Assembly: GCA_963402885.1 (NCBI GenBank)
Contig: OY727102.1
Coordinates: 14,508,001 to 14,572,000, forward strand
DNA length: 64,000 bases
DNA from: Antedon bifida
Taxonomy: Eukaryota > Echinodermata > Crinoidea > Comatulida > Antedonidae
Direction of reading: 5' to 3'
The translations under genes were made by a program, and so were the position numbers. This document shows positions 49,923 to 62,405 of the stretch, piece by piece. The notes under the pieces are model-generated. The model had not been told where the DNA came from and searched no databases. It saw only the letters and a program-made list of their open reading frames with translations. How positions within the stretch are numbered: the stretch's first letter is position 1; each line of letters starts with the position of its first letter.

Positions 49923-52900
49923 TCAAGTTTTTGTACACTTTCTCTGATATCGTCTTCTTTCAGCAGATGGGCTCTTTTTACAATTTGTTGTTTTTTCTGT
50001 AGTACCATTACATTTAGGTTCCGTAGATCCTAGATCGAAAAAAACATTATTATTATTATTATTATTAAAGTCACACTTTATTTCTAATTGGAGACTCAAT
50101 TGAATGTCCACCTTTTCTAGGCCAAGCAGTTGTTTTTCTGAAATACATTATATAACAACAATTTAAAATTATGGTAAAAAGAAAACAGAAAAGAGAGTTT
50201 GAGTTAGTGCTGTTTGAATGTTAAGCGGTTTATTAATTGGTTCCGGTGACGAGAAAATATTTTTAATGCGAATTTTTTTTTATTACATACCTAGAATCCA
50301 TACATTTTGAGTACAATGCAATACTGTGCGAACTACATGTATTTTACTTTGATAAATATTGGCCTGAATATTGGATCACATACTAAGTGTTAACCTCTTA
50401 ACATTTGTGAAAATTCAAGATTATAGAATAGAAATGTCTTACCAAATCCTAAATCAGCCGGAGGGTCAAGTAGTGATGACTGTTGCAGTTGTAACATGTA
50501 GCTGTACAGCCATGTAGCTAGCAGACCAAGTGACGCAAATACAGATACAACTAGACATCTTAAAACCATAGACTGAACAGTGAAAAGTAATATATTATTA
50601 TCATTGGTTATTGACCCACAGTGTATGATGGTTTGTAAATGTGCTGTTGATGAGCCCTCACCTCACCATGGTTGGGTGCATATTTTTCTAGCAAGGTACA
50701 AGAAAAGTTAACTTTCACACCAAAAGCAAAACTCTGGAGACACCCCGGATTTGACGGCCTGGTGTTTTGGTGTGAAAGGTATAATCAAACAATTCCGGAG
50801 TTCAAAACACCAGAGTTGAAAAGCTGAACGTTCTCCGGAGTTGACTCTCCAGTGTTTTGGTGTGAAAGGTACCAACATCAAACTCCAGAGTTTTTAGGTC
50901 AAAAGGTCATCCTCACATGATCAATCATTGCTTTAGTTTTATTTTTAAATACTTCAAATATTTGTAAAAAATATATAGCGGGTCTAAATAATAAGTAGTA
51001 TAAATAAAGCATTATATGACTTCTGAGACTTTGGAAAATAATTATTAGAATAAAAATATTGAATTAAAATTATTCTAATGATAGTCGCTATGTAAACAAA
51101 CAAAATAGAGGGCGATATTTATGATTTTATTTTAAAAATCCCTGTGTTGCTAGGTTAGTGTGAATCACTCCGGAGTTTCTCAACGTTTTGAATAGTCACA
51201 AACCCCAGGGTGCCTTCAGAGATCACTGCAGAGTTTTGGTGCGAAAGGGGCAATATACAGCTATGATGCATTACCTAGGCTTTAATATACCTAGTATGTA
51301 CTATGATTTAGAAATAAATCTCTCTGTACCTGCCTAGTGAAAAAAGAATATGCAGTTGGGACTACAGAAACAAACGTAGCGATCCTCCTTCCCCAATACA
51401 ATGACTTTAATCACTTCATATTACCCTTGTATAATTAATATTACAATACAGTAACATAATACAGTGGATAAGATAAAAAAATGTTGACAGGCTGTTACCT
51501 CTAACATTGGATTTTCTGCAACAAAGTGATCAGCAAGAACAAGTGTAATACCAACAAGCACACCAAAAGCTAGGCCCATCCAAGGCAGTCGCCGCTTTGC
51601 TGTTAATATAAAAATACTGTATAATGAAGTAATAGACATTGCCATTCTGCTGGCTGTGGCGCTATGGCTTACACAAGCTATATTACCTTACCTATGAAAT
51701 AATATTTTTATGTATAGCAAATAACTTATATCTGTAGAGCCTCTCTGGAATGAAAATATAAAAAATGTTTTATAAAATCTACTAAAAGTGCTCCAGCTAA
51801 CAGATTTAAAATAACATCTTACCTTTTATATATTCCTCTAGCTTTTGCTTGGATTTTTTAATAGCTTGTTGTATTCCTTCATTTCCATTGTCTAATGCAA
51901 GTCCAGTCTTAAAATAAGAAAGTATTTTGCAATACTTAAATAATTAGTGTACAGAAAAATTGTTAAAATTAAAATTTAAAATCAGCCTGTAAAGTAGATG
52001 ATTCTCTTATGCTCTGTCTACACTATCAAACTGTACTGTATGTGACAAAAAATGTGATGTGCCTATATATGGACATGGTGATGTCAAATCAATACCCTAT
52101 TTGGGCACATCACATTTTTTTTGTTAAACTAGTTTGATAGTGTAGACAGAGCTTTAGATAAAAGGGATTATTTGTAAGTAACAATCATAATGCTTTTAAG
52201 GGCTGTGTTGAACTAATAGTTCTAAATAAGTACCCTAGTATTTAAGTACAACAATGAATGTTTTTTTTTCTATTAAATTATCTTAATAAAAAAATACAAT
52301 TTTCTCACTTCATAAGACCTAATTGCTTCCTCATAATTCTCTGTGCAGAATTGAACTTCACCTTTTCTGTAGTAACCCTATAAAAAAACATATTATAATA
52401 ATATCCCACTATTTTACTGTATTATAATTTCAGTGCCAAAAAAACCTCACAAATATACAAATCTGCCTCCTCAATTTTTATTGAACACTAAAAATAACTT
52501 ACTTACTTTTGGCCAATCAGGGTTAAGCTTTATGACTGTTTCAGCATCTTGTAATGCAAGGTAAAATTGTTGAATTTGTAAGAAAGCAACACAGCGATTA
52601 CTATAGAGGCGGTGCTCTTTTTTGTCTAGTTTAATGCCGGTTGTATAATGTAGAATAGCTTCTGTGGGATTGTGGGATTTCATACACTCATTTCCCAGTT
52701 CCTTCTCTTCTTCAGCTTTTTGCTATAAATGAAATTGTTAAAAAAGGAATATGTAAAACAAAATGATGGCAAACAAAATGGTGGATTTATTGTGGCTGTA
52801 TTTACACCAATCATAAGCAAGGTTTATTTCACTTGTGAATACGGCTGTTAGTAATTTGAACGATTTGAACAAATTGGAATTGTGCAAGGATTTCTTGCGT

Positions 52901-53315
52901 AATTTGAATCACAATTCACATAAATATAAACAGCAGTACCAGTGAAATAAATTAAAAATATATAAAAAAAAATCAAATCAAATACAATACAAAAAGGAAA
53001 TTGGTAATTTAAGGTTGGTCGTTTCGCTCTTTTTTTATATTGCTATAGATAGCCTGTTGTACAATTTCGCAAAAGGAGCGAAACGACCCTACAACTCCCA
53101 GATACTACATCCTACCCTTCTTTAGGCCTCTCCTAGCTAGCTAGCTAGCAAAGAAGGCCCTAAAAAGCCTAGCCTAGGTATAGAGAGAGGCGATAACACT
53201 GTACATTATGTTTTTATTTTAGTACATTTATTATGTTTAGATTGAAAAGAGCGAAACATTTTTGTACCATTCCACAACATTTTACAAAATACCAAAAATT
53301 AACCTTATTATTCAT
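49923..53315 (-). CDS. TPR protein with two predicted transmembrane segments
   Basis: Seven coding exons: 53315-53304 (MNNK only), 52722-52507, 52377-52309, 51907-51823, 51599-51499, 50572-50443, 50029-49923. Phases agree, giving 239 aa. Residues about 5-110 form roughly three TPR repeats of the Hop/TTC type: EKELGNECMKSHNPTEAILHY, RLYSNRCVAFLQIQ and the hallmark LNPDWPKGYYRKGE. After a Lys-rich helix come two hydrophobic stretches (about 134-155, FGVLVGITLVLADHFV; about 163-188, VLRCLVVSVFASLGLLATWLY). The tail is Lys/Arg-rich. This suggests a co-chaperone-like adaptor anchored in a membrane. I do not recognise a named orthologue. The four-codon first exon, with the weak donor AAG|GTTAAT, is the least certain part. 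Its start faces SNX27 1.56 kb away. Confidence 0.8.
50711..51250. mobile_element. MITE-H, ~540 bp (TPR gene intron 5)
   Basis: CTTTCACACCAAAAGCAAAA at the left is mirrored by GAGTTTTGGTGCGAAAGG at the right. Internal GTGTTTTGGTGTGAAAGGTA occurs twice more, with CTCCGGAGTT words between. Confidence 0.65.
52011..52154. mobile_element. MITE-A copy 8 (TPR gene intron 3)
   Basis: The ends GCTCTGTCTACACTATCAAA and TTTGATAGTGTAGACAGAGC surround the standard core. Confidence 0.87.
53013..53088. repeat. Small inverted repeat
   Basis: GGTCGTTTCGCTC and GAGCGAAACGACC lie about 50 bp apart in intron 1 of the TPR gene. Another GAGCGAAAC is at 53239. Confidence 0.6.
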
Positions 53316-54879
53316 AATTAATTGGTTGACTTTTTGTATCCAATGACTTCACTACTGACTTGCTGTTCGTCGACGACGAGAGTAGTATCTTATCTCATAG
53401 CTAGCTCCTCTAGCCTCCTTAAAAAAGTGATTTTTTTCCCGGCGCTAGGGAGTCGAAAAAGTATGACCAATCATACAGCATTTTATATTTATTTGTGGTT
53501 GGTTATGAATAATAATTGTGATCTGCTGCTAAATATAATATCGTGTGGCCAAAAATTTAAAATTAGATGTGAGTGTGGGTAAAGAATTTTATCATTTTTA
53601 TAACTTTGTGTTCTCTGGTTCCAATTGTGGCACCAATGGAACGCAATGTGTTAGCATGAATGTCATATAAGTAGATATGCAAACGATTTAATAGTAAATA
53701 CTTTTCCAACTATTAATAATTTAATGTTTTTATCATGAGTATTATAATTATTAAGATCATTATTATTCTGGCTTTCTTTTGGTCCTTTGGAAACAAGCCT
53801 CGCCACTAAGGTTGAGGGCACAGCGAGGACAGTAGCATTAATTTAATGAAAAACATAGTAAAATATACAATACATTTTATTTATCAAGAAATATGCATTA
53901 GAAAACATAATATATTCTATTCTAAATGGGAATGCATGGAGAAGGAAAGGGTAATTGGAAATCTAGGAACAAAAGCTATAACAGGAATCTGAAGTCCTGC
54001 AACATTGTGGTTGACGTGTCACAGTGTCTGAACAGAAGTATTATCCAGTAATCTAAATAATAAATTATATTATACCATATTAGTATTACTTATCTAAAGC
54101 TCTGTCTACACTATCAAACTTTATGTGACAAAAAATGTGATATGCCCATATGGATTTGATGATGTCATATCACTAACATATTTGGGCATATCAATACCAT
54201 ATTTGAGCACATCACACTTTTTTTTGTCAAACTAGTTTGATAGTGTAGACAGAGATTTTAAAACAAATTTGTTTAGTAAATCTAAATAACTCGAACTTCA
54301 TAAATTAATAAATCTATAGGCCTGATATTAAAATAATTATAGGCCTGCGTGCGTGTAACTTGTGAATTTACCGTATCTTATTTTTAAAAATCATTTTATA
54401 TGTTATTATTTCAATATGTTAGAATTCTAAAGGCGGCACTACTTTATATGGCTCCAAAATGTATCAAAGTTAAATAAAGAAAAACGCACTATGAAATGCT
54501 TGGGTAATTCTAAACAATATATTTTCGTCTATATGTGAATACATATTTTATATTTTGTTATATTTTGTTATAATTTTATTTTTTAATCAAATAATTTATG
54601 TATTTTTGCTCTCTCCCTGGCGAATTCTGATTGTCAGTCTATTTCCCAAGATGCTGGTTTCGGATTGGCGGAAAGTTAGTTTATAGTCACGTCCGTGATG
54701 ATATCATATTATTATCTCTCAACTTTTGATGTGCAATTAGGCGATTAGGTTATTAAAATGTTGCACTTATTCACCCAACAGTAAGAAAATAAATTGGCGT
54801 AAATATTATACCGCCCTCTAAAATATGTAAACAACACAACGAGTCACATGACTTTATCAGAGAATCCAGGGTGGTAATC
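53316..54879. promoter_or_regulatory. Divergent spacer, TPR gene / SNX27
   Basis: 1.56 kb between opposing start codons; presumably holds both promoters. It contains MITE-A copy 9. No TATA box could be fixed. No exon seen. Confidence 0.45.
54096..54256. mobile_element. MITE-A copy 9
   Basis: The ends AAGCTCTGTCTACACTATC and GATAGTGTAGACAGAG lie in the TPR/SNX27 spacer. Confidence 0.87.
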
Positions 54880-57800
54880 ATGGCGGAGGCAAACATTCAG
54901 GGAAGTGAAGAAATTGAACCTCGGGTTGTTAAAATTCATAAAAGTGAAACTGGTTTTGGATTTAACGTTCGTGGACAAGTCAGTGAAGGTGGTCAACTGA
55001 AGAGTATAAATGGAGAGTTGTATGCACCTCTTCAACATGTTAGCGCAGTTTTGGAAGGTGGAGCTGCAGAAAAGGCTGGGATCCTGAAGGGAGACCGCAT
55101 ACTGGAAGTGTGAGTAGGCCTAGCAGCCTAGCTAGTCTAGCTAACTGTCAGTGTCAACAGTCAACACAACATGTAGGCCTAGCCTAGCTAGTTCCTGGAA
55201 TAGCCCAAGCTTATATGCTAGACCTAGACTAATACATCTCAGGCTAGAATACGAGTGTTAGGCCTAGATAGTCGTATTCAATATCGCTAGAGGGCGCTGT
55301 GTATAAGGGAACCAACAATTTAAATACAAAACATGTGTCCCTCCGCGACGGGGGAATACCTATGTTTGTTTTTGTTTTTCGGCGGACTTATTGTAGTTTT
55401 GCTGGAACTACTTTCGGATATGACGTCTTGAATATTTGCCAAAAAATATAAAGTAACCTTTGACCGCGAAATATAATTTTTAGCGTATTTTACGATGGTA
55501 ACAAGTTTTTGATCGGATTTTACTTACGGAAAACATTAAAGATTAAGTTTTTTGATCGCATCTCTGTTTTCCTTGGATTTTGAAATATAAAGGTAAGTTT
55601 GTTAGATTATTATATTCCTTAGCGCAAAAAAATGAGAAAGTGCGAAAAGTGACCCTATTTAAAAATTGATTAGGCTAGGCCATTATAGAGGGCGCACTAC
55701 ATTTCGCCTAGGCTGATTGAGAGATTTTCCAAGGCAGGCAAAGTAAACAGATGGCGTCACCTTGTTGGCCTAGACTATTAAAGATAGTTAACTTGTCTGA
55801 TTTTACTTTTTTTGTATTAAATTTACCTTTATTTTATGTTATATCCATAAAAACACCACCAAAAGTGAAATTTATATTTTTAGGCCTAGCAAACCATTAA
55901 ATGATTTTGGGTTTTTTTCCTCCTATTCCTAGGCCCTCTAGGCTAGTCTATAATACAGTAAATAGGCCTTTTTTATATTATTAATTAGTACTGTAACTAA
56001 AATAATTTTTTTTTGTTTTAACTTTATTTAAATGTTTTTATTGATTTTCCTAGGCTTATACAGTATATATAATGTGAACTAGACTTATGCTCAGCAAGAC
56101 TAATTAATTAATTAATATAGACGTGGTCAACCTTGAATATTGTTTTTATTTGTATTCCTCATTACTCAAGAAAAGTAGTTTTTTACTATATTGTTCATTT
56201 GAACACTAATATTAACTTGGTTTTCTTTTCTTTCTTTACATTCTAGAATAAATATTTCTGCAGTTTCTGGATGATGTACAGTAAAGAAGTCCATTGAAAC
56301 CAATTGACTAAAGAAGAAACAACTCTATTCAAATGTTTAATGAACTGTATTTCTTATAGCCTGGAAAAGAAATTAAATAAAATTAGTTTCATATTAAACT
56401 CCACTTTGATTATTTGATTTCCAAATTAGCACATACAAATTATCTAAACATTTACTTAAACCATGAAAGGTCTTGCGGCATTGAAAAATGTTAATATTTT
56501 ATTCCATATTCTAAATTTACTGTACTTAGCGTATGAACTTAACTGCTAACCAACATAAAATCTTGGATTTATGTAGATATTCAATGATATCTTATGATAA
56601 TAAACATACAAATATATCATCATTATATAAATTAACCTTTTAAAGTATGTTTTCTTTAAAAAATTTGGGTTTTTGGATGGTAAATATATATTTATTAGTG
56701 TTTATTACAAATTGACCTTTGACCTCATATGTGATGACGTTTGACCTCGTTGCAAAATTTAAGTACTTACTTAATTGTTGGTGTTGCCGTACTAATGTTT
56801 CGTAAGAAGTTTATTAAAAAAATATTCATACAATGGTACTTGAATTTTCTGTTGTGTATTTGTTTACATAGGCTAAATACACACTGGTTACACACAAGGG
56901 AAACAATAATTAATGCATTATATAATAGGGATATCGGGTTACAAAAGGTCGACACTAAAATTGCAATATCTTTGGTGATAATTGGCCAAATTTCATAATT
57001 TTTGTTTTAAAATGATTCTTTCACTTACCTCTATAATGTAATATTGTTTAACAGACTGTAAATTAAATTAAAAAATTTAGGAAGTAACCTAGCCTAGATA
57101 GGACACTAGACTAACTAGCCTAGCTAGTAGGCCTACCTACTTATAGTTAGTTAGTACAAAAGTTAGGCCTAGACCTAGCCTATCTATCACTATATCAGCC
57201 TCTATCTATGCGCTTTGAAATTGTGAAAGAGACTACTCTGAGTCTTGCTATAGTTAGTAAGTAAGCTACTTATTATTAAGTTGGCCCTGATTTGCCATTC
57301 AGTTTTTTTCCTCTCTTATTATTAATATTATTAAAACATAGCCAAAATAGTTTCATTCATAATTACTAATTATAACATTTTATTTTATTCTGTTAAGTTA
57401 ATAATTTAATCACTTGCATTATTTATAAATTATGTAGGATATATATTTACAGTACGGTTATCATGCTTTGGTTATGATCAAATACTGAAAATACTTTGCA
57501 CAATTTGAAATTTCCTTCCCAATTTGAATTAAGTATCTTGATTCAAATTGCGAAAAAAATCGGGTCATACTAATCCTCGCCCAACAAGATATCAATAACT
57601 AAAAAAAATATATATAACACTTAATAAAAGAAGTGTTTTTCTATTTAATCATTTTAAAATTCAACATCATCACTAAATTGTTTAAATTGCAGAATCTGAA
57701 TACTGCAAATTTTAAATAAAAAAGAACCATTTATTTCCAATGAAAATGCCATTGTGTTTTGTCATGGTTGTTATTTCAACTGAGTACTAATTAATAAAAA

Positions 57801-60800
57801 AAATCTTGAAATATAAAACATCGAAGGTTAAAGAGTACTTGTGAACAAGAATTTGATTAAGGTTAGAGGCGTGAAAAGGTTAAGTTCATTCACTGTACTA
57901 ATAGATTAGAAAGCGTTGCTTGCTTTTCCATCATCAATCATATTTTTTTGCAACTGAGGAAATCGGCTTACAATCGATAATGTGAAAAAAAATGTTGCTA
58001 ATGATATAAACCATGGAGGAAAAAAATGTATTATTTTTTCCTCCATGTATAAACAAACAGTTTTTAAAAATAAATTTAGTCTAATATGTATATATAACCT
58101 TTACGAAAGATAGTGAATGAATTCGCTTATGGTTACCCATTGGTAATTTGCCTAAATATATTAACGAACAAACAAACATACTACAAACAAACATAAATAA
58201 TTTAAAAAAAAGTTGTATAATTATGAGGGGATTGTTTATCATAATGATCGTAATTTGCTTTGGTCACGTTTGGAGAAGTTGATTGAAAATAGCTTGATTT
58301 CGCGAGGAACGTCATTGCACAGTGCATGATGGTAAGGGTTTGGGAGCAAACGTCACAAAGAACAAATCACAAACATACGCGTTTTGCTCCCAAACCCTTC
58401 CCATCATGCATTGCACACGCTATTTGAGAAACCTTGTGCAGGCATAGTAGTCTGTGACTGAGTAGGAATAATAATTTTAAACTGATGTAATCTGATTGAA
58501 CTACTGCTGTAGCCATATTAGATGGTTCTGTCACTATGGCTACCTTTTTTCTAGCCTTATTTTTTAAATTAGCCTTCTGTATTATGGCATCTCTTGGACT
58601 AAAGCAAGGACGTAAAAGCAACCAATCATGATGTGATGAATCTCCCGAACAGTCGTTTGTACCTGATCAAATCACTGGCGCTGTGCTTAAATCCTTCCAT
58701 TGGCTCGGAACCAAGCTTAGTAAACAAAAACCTTCAGTTAATACTTAACTGGCAAAAGCCAACAACATTTCCACTATCAGTTCACAATTATTAAAATAAA
58801 TCACCAATTTTATTTTCCAATGACATGTCCACTTGAGAAACAATACAATTTATACTGAATTTTCCACTGTAAAAAATGCATAAATATTTGCCTTTTTCTA
58901 TTCCTATCAGGGTTACTACAACCAACTTTCATACAATGCTTTTAATTTTGGATTACATAGGATAATATTCTAGGGCATTGGCATTTAATGTAATACGCCA
59001 ATTGTGATCTGGTTTGGCTTAACTTAAAATGAATGTCTACTATATCAATCATAGTTTTAATGAATATAAAATAATATATTTTTTAAGATAATTAGATAAT
59101 AATTATCTCAAATGTCTGAAACAAGGAATGAAATAAATATTAACATATTTTGTTCGTTTTTGTGAATATAGATTTTCTATTTATGGTGGATAATATTAAT
59201 AAAGAGATGCTAAAAATAGATTTTAATGGTGATAACTTCTGCACCATATGCTGCATTATATGAGCCCTAATGATTAGCAACATACACAATCATGCTTAGC
59301 AGCTACTGACAGCATTATCCGCCATCCCCAATGGGAGTAATGCATTGTATTATAACATGTAATGAAATTCTTCCATAATTGTATAATGCTCCTCATGTCT
59401 AATAATATGACAAGAATTTTCAGAATTGTGAGATTACTTCTGATGAGTTTTTGCCAAAGCTATCATGAAATGTACTGAATTCTCAGAGCATTTTTGTAAG
59501 AATACCATTTTAAAATTGAAATTGATTTCTTTTCTAATGACCATACAGTCATTTAATAAATTAATGTCAAGCCCAAGAAATTTTTGTAAAATAAAATAGT
59601 ACAATACCAAAACCTGTTTTCCTGTCGACGTTATTCGACGCTATCGTTAACAATAATCAGCGATCTTCTACATAGGCCTAAACATTGAAATGTTAACTAT
59701 TTACAGGAAAAGGTATTAGCTATCGTTATCATTTCAACTTGATCGTTTTCAAACGATCGTCGTTGAACTGTTAACGATCAACGACGATAGCGTTGACTAA
59801 CGTCGACAGGAAAACAGGCTTAATACAATGTATAAATAATGAATGTTTATAAGTTGAATTGGGAGAATATTCAGTCAAAAAAGTGACAATTGAAGCAAAA
59901 AAAAAAAAATTATTTCTAATTCTATTAATAATAATTTATATCATTTTATTTTTGGAAACCTAAATGATATAATTTGAAAATGGCAAAAATAGAATAGCCA
60001 TCATTGTCAAGTAAATTAATATCTTGTGACGTTTATCCTCAAGCATTGAAATTATAATGTATGGAATTAGTGATTGTGTTTGCTATCAAATTGCATAATT
60101 TGTAACTTATTTGGGGGCATGATATAAATACACACATCTGATATATTTATTAAATCAAGAAAAAATATTCTTAATGAATTTACAGAGGATACCGATTTAT
60201 TATTTTTATTGAAGAAATTGAACAGTACTGTATGTTGTTGCTTATCTTATAGATATATTGTCCCCCTAAAAAATATTTTTTCAAATTTGTTGTTGAATAA
60301 GCCATTTTATTGCTACATAATAGTTATCCACTTTGACCAAAATTTTGATTAAAAAAACTATTTTAATGAAAAAATGTTCAATTTGGCTTGAATTTAACCA
60401 TTTATTTTTCATTTTATAAGTGAAAACATTTTTTTCCGTTTTTTTTTCTACGGAAGTGATTACTGTAACTTCATTAAACCCTACAAAATAACATATTCAA
60501 AATCTGATTTAATTAATCTTCATTTTTCACGTTTTTGGGGGACAAAACCTTTTGATATTTTTTGTTGAATATACCATTTTATTGCTACGTAATAGTTATT
60601 CACTTTGACCAAAAACTGAAGAAAAGAAAAAATGTTTACCTGAAAAAAATGTAATTGAACTGTTTTTTTTTTCTTTTTATAATAAGTGAAATAATTTTTT
60701 TTTTTTAAGTAAAACTGCAAAATGGCCTATTTAAAGTCTGATTTTATTAATCTTCATTTTTCATGTTTTTGGGGGACAATAGGCCTACATCTTTAAATAC

Positions 60801-62136
60801 AAAGAAATCCATAGGGATATCAAAAATATACTATACACTTACAAATATTTCTTTTTTTCAGAAATGGTGAAAATGTAGAAGGTGCTACTCATAAGCATGT
60901 TGTGGACTTGATAAAACAAGGAGGATCCTCGTTAACGTTAACAATCATCTCGGTTCCAAATTTACGAGAGGAACGAGGAGAACCAAGTGACGAATCGTCC
61001 GGCTATTCGAACTATGACTACAGTGAAAAAAGACAAGTTTCAATTACAATACCAGACTATAGGCAAGATAGTAAAAATGGAGAAAAATTTGTGGTGAGAA
61101 AATTGGTGCCACTTTATGTAATTGGCTTAAAGCTCTGTTTACACTATCAAACTTTATGTGACAACAAAATATGATGTGCTCATATATGGACATGATGACA
61201 TCATATCACTAGCATATTTGGGCACATCACACTTTTTTGTCAGAACTATTTTGATAGTGGAAACGGAGCTTTATGTAACATAAGATGAACTGTTCCTCAT
61301 AATGACTATAATACTTTCTACAATACATTTGATTAATTAATTTAATTCATTTATTCTTAGAAAATAAAAACATTAAATAATAAAATCTCAGTGTACTGGT
61401 ACAATATTACAAATACAAAATATTAAAAGAGATTTAAAATACAAAATCACCGCTAATTGTGAATTTCTTTTCGAGACGTCGAAACGTATACACGTTCCGA
61501 CAAGAGAGAGAACAATAGAACCTATTGTATTGTATTAGGATATAGCCTATAATATTGTACTATACTGAGCCTAGAGCCTTGCCGTTGGATTGGATTTATA
61601 CGAAAGATCAGTTTGTTGTGTGAGCAGCTACTGCTAATGTATAATTTAGTTGCTTATTTAACCAATTACAGTAACCTAGATAGACTGACAAAATGCACAC
61701 TATTTTATTGCAAACCAGCTAATTTTTGTCTATGCTTGCTCTGTATAACCAAGAGGTCGCTTGTTTGGCCAGAGGAAAGAAATTTCATCATAATATGCAA
61801 ATTTTTAAATTGAACATTTCGTTGAATTATATCATGTTTGTTGTTTCTGATTAGACTATCAATATGTACTCTTTGTAAATCCACATTTACACAGTGTTAC
61901 CAACAAAATTGATTTAGATAATTTTTTTTTTTTTTTTTGGTAGGCTTATAATATTTACAATGCTGGTGTATTGGTGTGTTCACACAGATTCAGTGAATTT
62001 GCAACTTTGCATTCAAACCTGAAAAGAGAGTTTGCGGACTTTCAGTTTCCTAAATTCCCAAGCAAATGGCCTTTTTCATTATCAGAGAAACAATTGGACA
62101 CGAGAAGGAGAGAATTACAGCATTACCTAGAAAAAG
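54880..62136 (+). CDS. SNX27: Sorting nexin 27, 5' part (PDZ and start of PX)
   Basis: Three exons lie in the window: 54880-55109, 60862-61093, 61944-62136. They join in phases 2 and 0 and encode 218 residues; the rest lies beyond the right edge. The PDZ domain (about 13-105) contains the carboxylate-binding loop GFGFNVRG and the retromer (VPS26)-binding stretch [20 protein letters not shown], then KGDRILEV. The PX domain begins near 130 with NGEKFV. It continues with [40 protein letters not shown] and LQHYLEK, closely matching vertebrate SNX27. The protein links PDZ-ligand cargo to retromer/WASH for endosome-to-plasma-membrane recycling. ATG 54880 gives only a short leader. Intron 1 is 5.75 kb. 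The last donor seen, after 62136, is phase 1. Confidence 0.96.
55340..55592 (+). promoter_or_regulatory. Possible alternative promoter/noncoding exon in SNX27 intron 1 (weak)
   Basis: A locally GC-richer stretch has a CRE-like TGACGTC near 55419. It ends in a consensus donor ATAAAG|GTAAGT at about 55592. There is no ORF. It could be an alternative first exon, or chance. Confidence 0.25.
57050..59600. other. SNX27 intron 1, no exon seen
   Basis: AT-rich intronic DNA with TAGGCCTA clusters near 57110-57180 and two hairpins (annotated separately where strong). No conserved coding stretch recognised. Confidence 0.5.
58318..58416. repeat. Hairpin with ~33-bp arms
   Basis: GTGCATGATGGTAAGGGTTT and following GGGAGCAAA are mirrored by TTTTGCTCCCAAACCCTTCC and CATCATGCATTGCAC, with two or three mismatches. 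A smaller perfect hairpin (CATGGAGGAAAAAA / TTTTTTCCTCCATG) is at 58014-58047. Confidence 0.75.
59611..59821. mobile_element. MITE-G, ~210 bp (SNX27 intron 1)
   Basis: CCTGTTTTCCTGTCGACGTT and CGTCGACAGGAAAACAGGCT are inverted ends. More palindromic CGCTATCGTTAAC/GTTAACGATC pieces occur inside. AATAC lies close outside both ends. Confidence 0.75.
60250..60793. mobile_element. MITE-B-like element with internal duplication (SNX27 intron 1)
   Basis: The ends (GATATATTGTCCCCC / GGGGGACAATAGGCC..CATCTT) relate to MITE-B at 46676. Inside, a ~280-bp unit containing CCATTTTATTGCTAC and AATAGTTATYCACTTTGACC is present twice (about 60258-60535 and 60538-60775). Confidence 0.65.
61129..61271. mobile_element. 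MITE-A copy 10 (SNX27 intron 2)
   Basis: The ends AAGCTCTGTTTACACTATC and GATAGTGGAAACGGAGCTT are slightly diverged. It starts only 35 bp past the exon 2 donor. Confidence 0.85.
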
Positions 62137-62195
62137 GTTAGTAATACTAATAGTAACAGAAATTTTTTTTCAAGTGTAATTATTGTACAATTATA

Positions 62196-62405
62196 ATGAA
62201 TGTATATTAGTGCAATGGTACAAATAATTTCATTTTTGTTGATAATGAATTTATATTTTCACTCGGGCTTTGTCTCACAAAAATAGAATTTCACATTTCA
62301 CTTCATGAAATTATATGTACCATTGCATTAACATTCATTATTTGTATACTATTACATGCCATGTAACTCACAATCATCCAATCAAATGACATGAGTTTAT
62401 TTAGA
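62196..62405. mobile_element. MITE-F copy 2 (SNX27 intron 3)
   Basis: AATGAATGTATATTAGTGCA plus ATGGTACAAATAATTTCAT are mirrored by ATGAAATTATATGTACCATT and TGCATTAACATTCATT. A tail CAATCATCCAATCAAATGA is shared with copy 1. Confidence 0.7.

Noticed and set aside
56741..56998. 85-codon plus-strand ORF
   Set aside because: AT-rich, no recognisable domain, inside SNX27 intron 1.
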